Both the position numbers and the translations under genes were made by a program. The notes beneath the pieces are model-generated. The model did no database searches and was not told where the DNA came from. It saw nothing but the letters and a program-made list of their open reading frames with translations. Below, in pieces: positions 52,749 through 59,466 of a stretch of 59,466 bases of DNA. Position 1 is the first letter of the stretch; every line of letters begins with the position of its first letter. The stretch is from Paenibacillus sanguinis 2301083 = DSM 16941 (GTDB lineage Bacteria; Bacillota; Bacilli; Paenibacillales; Paenibacillaceae), in contig NZ_KB895394.1 in assembly GCF_000374825.1 (NCBI RefSeq), positions 1 to 59,466 on the forward strand. Direction: 5' to 3'.

Positions 52749-53630
52749 ATGAAACGTTTGAAATGGCGGGAAGAGGTGCGAGCTGTATTGTTTACGCTCC
52801 CCGCAATGATTCCGCTGTCGCTATTCTGGTTCTATCCGATGGTATTGATCATTTATCTCAGCTTTATGGAATGGGATTTTATGAGCCCGGACAAGTTGTT
52901 TGTTGGATTGGAAAATTACACGAATCTATTCAGCAATCCGGCCTTCTATCAATCATTAAAAGTGTCGCTGCTGTTCTGCCTTGGCAGTGTATTGCCTATT
53001 GTGATTATCGGCTTATTACTTGCTTTGTTGCTGAACCGAAACATGAAGGGCGGCTCGGTATATCGGTTGTTGATGTTCTCGCCTTGGGTCACACCTATGG
53101 TTGCAGTCTCTATCGTTTGGTCCTGGATTTATGAACCTGAAGTGGGGTTGGCTAATACCTTGCTCAGAGCGATTGGCTTGGAGGGAGTTCGTTGGCTGGA
53201 AGATCCCAAATGGGCGCTTATTGGAGTTCTGATCGTGACCATTTGGAAGTCGGCTGGCTGGGGAATGGTGTTCTATCTCGTAGCTCTGCGCAATGTCCCT
53301 GCTGATTTGCTTGAAGCTGCTGAATTGGACGGGGCTAATAGCTGGCGCAAGTTCATAAATGTTACATTGCCGCTTATCTCGCCGACTACCTTTTTTCTGG
53401 TCGTGGTTCAGATCATTTCTGCCTTGCAGGCTTACGATCAGATCAATGTGCTGACCCAAGGGGGGCCAGCGGGATCCACAAGAACCTTGTTGTATCTATA
53501 TTATCAAGCCGCTTTCGATTCCTTCCAGATTGGCGAAGCCTCTGCGGTGGCGATTACGCTCATTGTGGCCTGTGTAGCCTTGTCGATACTTTCGTTCTGG
53601 ATTGGTCGACGTACGGTCCACTATAACTAA
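52749..53630 (+). CDS. ABC importer permease, first (UgpA/MalF-like)
   Basis: About 293 residues and six membrane segments, with the EAA loop AAELDGANSWRKFINVTLPL that contacts the ATPase. The ATG at 52749 follows GAGGAGG; the frame upstream to 52725 is not needed. No ATPase gene is in this operon, so a shared MsmX-like ATPase elsewhere is likely. Forms the channel with the next gene. Confidence 0.92.
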   Translation: MKRLKWREEVRAVLFTLPAMIPLSLFWFYPMVLIIYLSFMEWDFMSPDKLFVGLENYTNLFSNPAFYQSLKVSLLFCLGSVLPIVIIGLLLALLLNRNMKGGSVYRLLMFSPWVTPMVAVSIVWSWIYEPEVGLANTLLRAIGLEGVRWLEDPKWALIGVLIVTIWKSAGWGMVFYLVALRNVPADLLEAAELDGANSWRKFINVTLPLISPTTFFLVVVQIISALQAYDQINVLTQGGPAGSTRTLLYLYYQAAFDSFQIGEASAVAITLIVACVALSILSFWIGRRTVHYN

Positions 53631-53655
53631 TTGCCAGTAAAGGAGAAGGAGACGT

Positions 53656-54498
53656 ATGCAAGGTTTGAATAAACTCGGTACCTTATGTCGTCATATTTTG
53701 CTTGCCGCTGCCTCGCTTATTATGGCCTTTCCGTTCTATTGGATGGTAACCAATGCGCTCAAGAGTAATGACGAGATTTGGCAAACCCCGCCAACCCTGT
53801 GGGCGGAGAAGCCCAACTGGGGGCAATTTGCTGAGGCTTGGGCGGCGGCTCCCTTTGAACGTTATATGTTTAACAGTATTTTTGTGGCGCTGTCCATTAT
53901 CGTGCTGCAAATAATTAACTCCGGTATGATGGCCTATGCTCTGACTCATATGAAATTTCGTCTGAAGGGGATATTCACGGGACTGGTGCTGGTGGGTTAT
54001 ATGATTCCGAGTACCGCCGTGTATTTGCCAGGTTATATTTTATTGGGGCAAATGGGCTTGCTGGATTCTTACACCGGCTTGATTTTATCCAACTGTGTGA
54101 GTGTGTTTTCCATTTTTCTGATTCGTCAAGCCTTTCTCCAAGTCTCCCATGAGATGGTTGAGGCTGGACAGATTGACGGAGCTTCTCATTTCCGGATTTT
54201 GTGGACGATTCTTTTGCCGCTTACGCGTTCATCCTTTGCTGTGTTGGGCTTGATTACGTTCATTGACCAGTATAATAACTACTTCTGGCCGATGCTGATT
54301 ACGAAAAGTCAGGATTTGCAGCTTGTATCGGCGGGGCTGCGCAGCTTCTTTGTGGAAGGGGGTGCTTACGGGCTAAAATGGCCGCTTATTATGGCCGCCA
54401 GCGCCTTCACTATTGCGCCATTGCTGGTGTTGTTCGCGCTGACCCAGAAAACGATCATGCAGAGCTTCAATGTGTCCGCAGGCGCTAGCAAGGGGTAA
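53656..54498 (+). CDS. ABC importer permease, second (UgpE/MalG-like)
   Basis: 280 residues, six membrane segments, EAA loop MVEAGQIDGASHFRILWTIL. AAAGGAGAAGGAG upstream. It follows the first permease after 25 bases. Confidence 0.92.
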   Translation: MQGLNKLGTLCRHILLAAASLIMAFPFYWMVTNALKSNDEIWQTPPTLWAEKPNWGQFAEAWAAAPFERYMFNSIFVALSIIVLQIINSGMMAYALTHMKFRLKGIFTGLVLVGYMIPSTAVYLPGYILLGQMGLLDSYTGLILSNCVSVFSIFLIRQAFLQVSHEMVEAGQIDGASHFRILWTILLPLTRSSFAVLGLITFIDQYNNYFWPMLITKSQDLQLVSAGLRSFFVEGGAYGLKWPLIMAASAFTIAPLLVLFALTQKTIMQSFNVSAGASKG

Positions 54499-54543
54499 TG
54501 CTCCATTTTGAATCAACAAAATAAAGATGACGGAGGCTATAAG

Positions 54544-55905
54544 ATGTTTAAGACGAAAAGAAAGTTCCTTGCCCTTTTGATAACATGTACATTCCTATTG
54601 ATTACGGCTTGTGGTGGTGGAGCCGGTACAGCGGGAAGCAACACGGCGGAGCCGACCAAGTCGGCAGCAGGTGGAAACGCCGGAACGGAGACCGGGGCTC
54701 CTGCAGAACCGGTAACGATCGAATTCTGGTATGGTCTGGGCGGCAAGCTCGGAGAGAACATGCAAACCTTGATTGACCAGTTTAACAATTCCCAGCAAGA
54801 GGTTATTGTCAAGCCGGTTGTACAAGCCGATTACACGGAGACCGAACGCAAGCTTCAGGCCGCGATTGCCTCAGGTAATGTGCCAGGCGCAGTTTTGTCG
54901 TCAAATGTAGATTGGGCTCGCAAAGGCTATTATGCACCGCTGGATGAGCTGATTGCTGCTACGGCTGATTTTAATCCGGAGGATGTTATACCGACATTCC
55001 TGGAGCAAGGCAAGGTGGATGGCAAGCAATTCTTCCTTCCGATGTATGGGACAACCCAGGTCATGTACTACCGTAAGGATGCCCTTGAGAAGCAAGGTCT
55101 GACTCCAGATGATATGAAAACCTGGGAAGGGCTGGCTGCCGCTGCTGAGAAAATGGCGGTCAAGGAAGGTGGCAAAACCTCGTTTTATGGCTGGGAGCCG
55201 ATGTGGGGCGCCGGCAATATGATCGATGCGGTATATAGCAAGGGCGGAACAATTCTTAGTGAAGATGGGAAGACGGTGCTGATCGACGCTGCCGAATGGG
55301 TGGAGACCTGGGATTTATTCCGCAAATGGATTCATGAGGATAAAATCATGCGGATTCACTCCGGAGGTCAAGGCTGGGAGTATTGGTACAAAACGATCGA
55401 TGACGTCATGAAGGGTCAAGCAGCAGGGTATACAGGCTCCAGCGGCGACCAAGGCGATCTGGACTTCTCAATTGTTGCTGCAATGGAACAACCGGGTTGG
55501 GAAGGGATTGGCGAAGGCAAGCCGGTAGCTGAGGCGATCATGGCCGGTATTCCCTCTGCGGCCAGCCCTGAGCAGCAGCAAGCGGCAATGAAATGGTATA
55601 ACTTCTTCATGAGCGCGGAAAATACAGCGTTCTGGTCGATGAACACAGGCTATATCGCAGTACGTCAATCTGCACTGGACAATCCGGAATTTGTAGCCTT
55701 CAGTGAGCAAAATCCACAAGCAACTATTCCGCTCAAGCAGGCAACTCATGCCTCCAAGCCGTTCCAGGACCCGACGGGCGGTAAGATTCAGGATGCCTTG
55801 AGCATTGCAGCGGACAAGGTTCAAATCAGCAATGTGCCTGCCGCGGAAGCTCTGAAGGAAGCAAAGGAGACGGCCCAGCGTGAACTTGACCGGATCAATA
55901 AGTAA
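54544..55905 (+). CDS. Extracellular solute-binding lipoprotein (UgpB-like)
   Basis: About 453 residues; signal peptide with lipobox ITAC (Cys near 20) and a Gly/Thr linker. The body resembles glycerol-3-phosphate/sugar binding proteins: TIEFWYGLGGKLGENMQTLI, then GYTGSSGDQGDLDFSIVAAM, with Trp/Tyr-rich contacts such as GGQGWEYWYKT. I chose ATG 54544 (GGAGG upstream) rather than 54508. Its stop overlaps the HAD gene start. Ligand not determined; the phosphatase neighbours suggest a phosphate ester. Confidence 0.9.
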   Translation: MFKTKRKFLALLITCTFLLITACGGGAGTAGSNTAEPTKSAAGGNAGTETGAPAEPVTIEFWYGLGGKLGENMQTLIDQFNNSQQEVIVKPVVQADYTETERKLQAAIASGNVPGAVLSSNVDWARKGYYAPLDELIAATADFNPEDVIPTFLEQGKVDGKQFFLPMYGTTQVMYYRKDALEKQGLTPDDMKTWEGLAAAAEKMAVKEGGKTSFYGWEPMWGAGNMIDAVYSKGGTILSEDGKTVLIDAAEWVETWDLFRKWIHEDKIMRIHSGGQGWEYWYKTIDDVMKGQAAGYTGSSGDQGDLDFSIVAAMEQPGWEGIGEGKPVAEAIMAGIPSAASPEQQQAAMKWYNFFMSAENTAFWSMNTGYIAVRQSALDNPEFVAFSEQNPQATIPLKQATHASKPFQDPTGGKIQDALSIAADKVQISNVPAAEALKEAKETAQRELDRINK

Positions 55906-56686
55906 GTCGCTGCCCGCAATCAAGCTAAGCGCACCGGGTAGCGAGGCTGAAGTTCAGGCGATTTTGTTCGACAAGGATGGCACGCTGATGGATTTTATTT
56001 ATACCTGGGGGAGCTGGGGCGAGCAGTTGCTCGCTCGTTTCTCCACCGCGCTTAATCTGCAAGGACTCCCCGTACTTCCAGACAATCTGCTCGGGATGTG
56101 GGGGATTGATTATGACGAGAACGGCAAGATTTCCGGTTATGATCGTAATAGCCCATTATCGATGGGAACGGTCCATGATCTCTTGATTTTGCTGGCTCTG
56201 GAGGGTTATAAGGCAGGGTTATCCTGGGCAGAGGCCAAGATGTTGGCTGAGCAGTGCCGCTGTGAAGCAGACGAAGCCTTAGAAAGGCTAAGGGTTGCCC
56301 GTCTGCTGCCAGGTGTTCAGTCATTTCTGGAAGCATGTCGGCAAAGTGGGATCAAGCTTGGTATTGTGACTTCAGACGAGACGGAGGCGGCAAATAAGCA
56401 TCTGGATTGGCTAGGGATACGAGATTATTTTGATGTAGTGGTCGGAGCTGATTTGGTTCGCCTTGGCAAGCCTTATCCGGATATGGTGGAACTGGCCTGC
56501 CGGGAGATGGGCTTGGCGGTGGAGCACACGGCTGTCATCGGTGACACGAACGGAGATATGCAGATGGCCCGGGCTGCGGGAGCGGCATTAGCTATCGGTC
56601 TGGATGAAGGACGGGTATCGGGACAGAAGGGATATCCGGCAGCACATAGCGTGGTCGAAGGATATGGTGAGCTAAGGCTTGGATAG
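55880..56686 (+). CDS. HAD superfamily phosphatase (phosphoglycolate phosphatase-like)
   Basis: 268 residues. HAD motif I is ILFDKDGTLMDF (nucleophile Asp), motif II VTSDET, then KPYPDMVELACREMGL and motif IV VIGDTNGDMQMARAAGA. The large cap is inserted after motif I. GTG start inside the end of the binding-protein gene (26-base overlap). Likely removes phosphate from an imported or derived ester. Confidence 0.9.
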   Translation: MNLTGSISKSLPAIKLSAPGSEAEVQAILFDKDGTLMDFIYTWGSWGEQLLARFSTALNLQGLPVLPDNLLGMWGIDYDENGKISGYDRNSPLSMGTVHDLLILLALEGYKAGLSWAEAKMLAEQCRCEADEALERLRVARLLPGVQSFLEACRQSGIKLGIVTSDETEAANKHLDWLGIRDYFDVVVGADLVRLGKPYPDMVELACREMGLAVEHTAVIGDTNGDMQMARAAGAALAIGLDEGRVSGQKGYPAAHSVVEGYGELRLG

Positions 56687-56719
56687 CTTGTTTTGTGAAA
56701 ATGGAAGGTGGACAACAAG

Positions 56720-57043
56720 ATGGGATGGTTATTCCTGGCTCTGGCGATTGTGCTGGAGGTATCCGGCACAGTATCAATGAAGCTGTCGGATAGCTTTTCC
56801 CGCCTGACGCCGTCGATATTCATGTTTATCTTTTATGGCGCCAGCTTCACCTGCTTGAATTTTGCGCTGGGTTATATGAAGGTATCTACTGTGTATGCGA
56901 TATGGTCGGGAGTCGGGATCGTGTTGATCTCGCTGATTGGTGGATTTTTGTTTCAAGAGAAGCTGTCACTGTCCTCGGTGCTGTGGATTGGCATGATTGT
57001 CATGGGGGTCATCGGGTTAAATATAAGCAGCAAGGGAGGATGA
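56720..57043 (+). CDS. Small multidrug resistance (SMR) family transporter
   Basis: About 107 residues and four membrane segments. The essential Glu is in LALAIVLEVSGTVSMKLSDS, and YAIWSGVGIVLISLIGGFLF is the dimer and substrate helix. SMR members export quaternary amines or guanidinium; in an operon next to a GbsR-like regulator, a role with a choline-like product is possible. Start uncertain between GTG 56708 and ATG 56720. Confidence 0.9.
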   Translation: MGWLFLALAIVLEVSGTVSMKLSDSFSRLTPSIFMFIFYGASFTCLNFALGYMKVSTVYAIWSGVGIVLISLIGGFLFQEKLSLSSVLWIGMIVMGVIGLNISSKGG

Positions 57044-57049
57044 TGGGAA

Positions 57050-58126
57050 ATGCACATGCCAGGTCAAACAGGTACGAATCAGGGGGGAGGGCCGCTTCTT
57101 TCCTTCCAGATTATTACCGATACACATGTACGAACAGATCGGAATCATACGTACAATATGAATTTGGTTCGTGCTTTGCAGGATTTGAAGGTTCAGGCTC
57201 AGGGGAGCGCGGGAATCATGCATGTTGGCGATGTGACCGATCATGGGCTGCCGGAAGAGTATACCGAATGGGAGCGTATTTGGGCCGAGCACGGTGATTC
57301 TTTGCCTCCTCTATATCTGACGATGGGCAATCATGATGTGGGGTTGGGCAACTGGGAGGAACGGCTTAACCAGTTTCTGCGTTTGTCTGGACTGGAAGGA
57401 CAAGATATCACGCTGGATAATTGGAAGGAGCGACTGGAGGAAATACGGGCTAGTGCTTCAGAGCAGGCAGAAGTCGATCCTGATTTATGGAAGGGTCAAC
57501 TTGGCGACTTTCTCCAGCAAGTTGTCGGCATGGAGGTTAATGAGGATATCAGCCTGGAGCATTGGCAAGAACGCTTGGAGCGTTTCCTGGAGAAGACGGA
57601 TACCGAGAGCATCTACCACGATCACTGGGTTAATGGCTATCATTTTATCTTCCTCGGGACGGAGGAAGGCTTGGAAATCTTCTGCTCGTTATCGGAGGAG
57701 CAGTTAGCCTGGCTGGATGCCAAGCTGGGAGAAAAGTCCGCTCCGGATCGGCCGGTATTTCTGTTTTTGCATCAGCCCCTGAAAGATACGGTGGCCGGCT
57801 CTTACGAGCAACAGAAATGGTATGGTGTGGTACAAGATGCCGAACTCAAGGCCGTGTTGGCCCGCCATCCGCAAACGATCCTGTTCACCGGGCATACGCA
57901 CTGGGAGCTGGAGGCGCCAAACAACCACTTTGATGGACAAGGTAAGCTGCCAACAATGTTCAATGCCGCATCTGTGGCCTATCTGTGGACCGACGACGAC
58001 GAGCATAAAGACGGCAGCCAAGGCTACTATGTCGAGGTCTACCGTGACCATGTCCTTGTTCGCGGCCGCGACTTCACCCGAGGAGAGTGGATCGAATCGG
58101 CACAGTTTCGCGTGGAGCTGGGGTAG
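57050..58126 (+). CDS. Metallophosphoesterase (calcineurin-like)
   Basis: 358 residues. All five metal blocks are visible: ITDTHVRTDRNH, MHVGDVTDHG, TMGNHDVGLG, FLFLHQPLKDT and LFTGHTHWELEAP. A roughly 90-residue charged insert with three similar short units (NWEERLNQFLRLSGLEGQ, NWKERLEEIRASASEQ, HWQERLERFLEKTDTES) sits between blocks 3 and 4; it is unusual and looks like an internal repeat. Last gene of the operon. May act on phosphodiesters such as glycerophosphodiesters, by context only. Confidence 0.88.
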   Translation: MHMPGQTGTNQGGGPLLSFQIITDTHVRTDRNHTYNMNLVRALQDLKVQAQGSAGIMHVGDVTDHGLPEEYTEWERIWAEHGDSLPPLYLTMGNHDVGLGNWEERLNQFLRLSGLEGQDITLDNWKERLEEIRASASEQAEVDPDLWKGQLGDFLQQVVGMEVNEDISLEHWQERLERFLEKTDTESIYHDHWVNGYHFIFLGTEEGLEIFCSLSEEQLAWLDAKLGEKSAPDRPVFLFLHQPLKDTVAGSYEQQKWYGVVQDAELKAVLARHPQTILFTGHTHWELEAPNNHFDGQGKLPTMFNAASVAYLWTDDDEHKDGSQGYYVEVYRDHVLVRGRDFTRGEWIESAQFRVELG

Positions 58127-58154
58127 ATTTGGTTTAGAATCATGATATTTCTTC

Positions 58155-58186
58155 AAAACTGATGTTATTGAGGCATCAGTTTTTTT
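58155..58186 (+). terminator. Terminator of the Ugp-like operon
   Basis: AAAACTGATG pairs with CATCAGTTTT and is followed by a T run. Confidence 0.9.
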
Positions 58187-58317
58187 CATGAAACTATTCT
58201 CTCGCCTTATAGAAAGCCTTGAAGCAGCATATCGGTTTAGCGGATCGCCCTTGATGGCTGGCTTCTTTTAATCCCTTTGAATGCTGCAGGAGGGTGTAGG
58301 TCATGTCTCTGTTGGTA

Positions 58318-58635
58318 TCACCGATACAAGATTGCTGAGGGTGAATAAAAGAAAATCCGATGCACCGGCACCGGATCGATTTGCTTAATTCTTTTGAGGT
58401 CGGCTTCTTGCTGGATAGAGCGCGTAGAGAGCAGTTCGATGATTCTATGTTGATTTTCTAAGATGGATTCAACATTTATAAGCCGATCATTTGTTTCCAG
58501 CACCGCTCTCTTGATTAGTTCCTGGTCTTGTTTCATCTGCTGCTGCTCAGTCTTTAATTCTATAAGTTGCTCATTAATTGGTTTCAACTCTTCTTTAATA
58601 ACAGATCGTAAAATCTCTTTTACACCATTATCCAT
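58318..58635 (-). CDS. Small coiled-coil protein (105 aa)
   Basis: Charged, helical: KEILRSVIKEELKPINEQLI, then LKTEQQQMKQDQELIKRAVL in a heptad pattern over about residues 10-85. The C-terminal 20 residues (HRIFFYSPSAILYR) are unlike the rest and may be an off-frame tail. GGAGCGGTACTT precedes the ATG. Function unknown. Confidence 0.7.
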   Translation of the reverse strand: MDNGVKEILRSVIKEELKPINEQLIELKTEQQQMKQDQELIKRAVLETNDRLINVESILENQHRIIELLSTRSIQQEADLKRIKQIDPVPVHRIFFYSPSAILYR

Positions 58636-58736
58636 AAGTACCGCTCCTTAAGCTTTATGATGGTATTGTAGCAAATACATATAATCAATTCCACAAAGAA
58701 ATAGTCCATGCAGGGAAAAGATAGGAGGATTTTAGT

Positions 58737-58823
58737 ATGATCTTAATTAAAGACAAGAACGTCAAAAAACTCATGGTATCTCGACCACTAAGATCGATGA
58801 TTAAAAAGCAGGAAGCGGGTTAA
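58737..58823 (+). CDS. Possible small basic peptide (28 aa)
   Basis: ATG with AGGAGG 8 bases upstream encodes MILIKDKNVKKLMVSRPLRS then MIKKQEAG. The strong ribosome site is the only support; no homologue recalled. Confidence 0.35.
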   Translation: MILIKDKNVKKLMVSRPLRSMIKKQEAG

Positions 58824-58991
58824 ATAGTGTGGGTTCCGTATTAAGCAAGATGGAGTAGATACCTAGCGGGAGTTTTAGAACTATTTAAAGTAAGGGTTCG
58901 ACATGAACCACCAAAGACGCTCTGAAGACACTCTATCGTGACAGAATTACCTTCGGCTTATTCAAGCACCTCACCTTGCCCCAAAAAAGCG

Positions 58992-59018
58992 AAAAACCCT
59001 TGATTATCAAGGGTTTTT
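58992..59018. terminator. Terminator next to tRNA-Val
   Basis: AAAAACCCTTGAT and ATCAAGGGTTTTT form a long stem with T and A runs on either side, so it works in both directions and terminates tRNA-Val on the minus strand. Confidence 0.8.
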
Positions 59019-59023
59019 CTGTA

Positions 59024-59096
59024 TGATCTGCAGTGGGCTCGAACCACTGACCCCCACCCTGTCAAGATGGTGCTCTCCCAGCTGAGCTAGCAGATC
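59024..59096 (-). tRNA. tRNA-Val (GAC)
   Basis: Acceptor GATCTGC/GCAGATC, anticodon loop TTGACAG giving anticodon GAC, and TTCGAGC in the T loop. It resembles Bacillus tRNA-Val(GAC). CCA is not encoded. Confidence 0.92.
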
Positions 59097-59151
59097 AGGT
59101 TTATAGCGAAGATGAGTATTATCTTAACAGGCGACGGGGGGACTGTCAAGC

Positions 59152-59240
59152 TCTGTGTCTGTCCCGTGTTATTCTTCTGTGATAATGTCACCCTATAACT
59201 GTTCTGAGATAATGTCACTATGGGACAGGAGACATTCACA
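59152..59240 (+). mobile_element. Left end of an ISNCY-type insertion sequence
   Basis: The stretch before the transposase carries two direct copies of GATAATGTCAC (59181-59191, 59208-59218), an arrangement typical of this IS group, and begins near TGTCCCGTG. The exact terminal repeat and right end lie outside the window. Confidence 0.65.
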
Positions 59241-59466
59241 TTGACAAGAGCAGAATTAAAGAAGGTAGTTGTGGTGGAAAAAATTCTTGGGGGACCTATG
59301 ACGAACAAGGAAGGAGCAGCGGCTCTAGGGCTGACTGAACGCCAAATCATTCGATTAAAGAAGAAGTTCATCGCTGAGGGAGGAGCGCAAGGATTGGTTC
59401 ATAAGAACCGGGGAAGGAAACCGATTCATGCTTTAGACAAGGAACTAAAGAAACAGGTGACGGAAT
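59241..59466 (+). CDS. IS transposase, N-terminal part (cut by window end)
   Basis: From TTG at 59241 the frame reads TRAELKKVVVVEKILGGPMT, then GLTERQIIRLKKKF and AQGLVHKNRGRKP. The helix-turn-helix followed by LVHKNRGRKP is characteristic of ISNCY (IS1202-like) transposases. The catalytic DDE part lies beyond the window. Confidence 0.85.
   Translation, partial: MTRAELKKVVVVEKILGGPMTNKEGAAALGLTERQIIRLKKKFIAEGGAQGLVHKNRGRKPIHALDKELKKQVTE

Overview
The window looks like a chromosomal segment of a Paenibacillus-like member of the Bacillota. The signs are a Bacillus-style pyr operon led by pyrR, an S-layer-homology (SLH) glycosidase, a GAAC-N4-GTTC LexA box, strong AGGAGG ribosome sites, sigmaA promoters, and tRNAs and proteins of Bacillales type. 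No species is claimed.

Layout. 1-268 is the 3' end (domains V and VI) of a group II intron lying directly upstream of the pyrimidine operon pyrR-pyrB-pyrC-carA-carB-pyrF-pyrE (320-9027). A convergent SLH plus GH18 glycosidase follows (9126-10748). Next is a five-gene MacAB-like ABC export operon that unusually ends in a solute-binding lipoprotein (10966-18167). tRNA-fMet and tRNA-Ile(CAU) follow. 18800-23700 is a decayed prophage: integrase tail, hicAB, broken terminase genes, a duplicated terminase start, a frameshifted conserved protein, and a 26-aa holin-like toxin with a candidate antisense RNA.

The centrepiece is 24070-40024. A LexA-controlled operon (a 127-aa protein, a UvrX/Pol IV-like Y-family polymerase, a YolD-like protein) is cut inside the polymerase gene by a 13.9-kb element (about 25356-39260). 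The element carries its own diverged copy of all three genes right behind its left end. It then carries a 117-aa unknown protein and a complete type II CBASS anti-phage operon: Cap4-like nuclease-SAVED effector, CD-NTase, Cap2 E1/E2-like ligase and Cap3 JAB peptidase. At the far end is a convergent Tn554-like recombinase module of four genes. Both ends have a 12-bp inverted repeat and arrays of a 12-mer like TTGAGCATAATT. No LexA box is visible in front of the carried polymerase operon, so the host SOS promoter, in the same orientation, could read into it. The element may thus replace the gene it destroys.

The rest (40244-59023) is mostly ordinary chromosome: tRNA-Leu, a Rieske FAD oxidoreductase, an Ig-like (BIG2) secreted protein, a ComEC-like MBL hydrolase with a DUF3006 protein, manA, a LacI-type regulator, sodA, a DUF1450 protein, a SufR-like regulator, a DoxX protein with twin palindromic operators, a polysaccharide deacetylase, a GbsR-like regulator divergent from a Ugp-like ABC importer operon (with HAD phosphatase, SMR transporter and metallophosphoesterase), tRNA-Val, and the start of an ISNCY-type insertion sequence cut by the window edge.

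All homology calls come from reading motifs by eye. No database search was run. Where start codons differ from the longest reading frame, the ribosome site was used to choose them.
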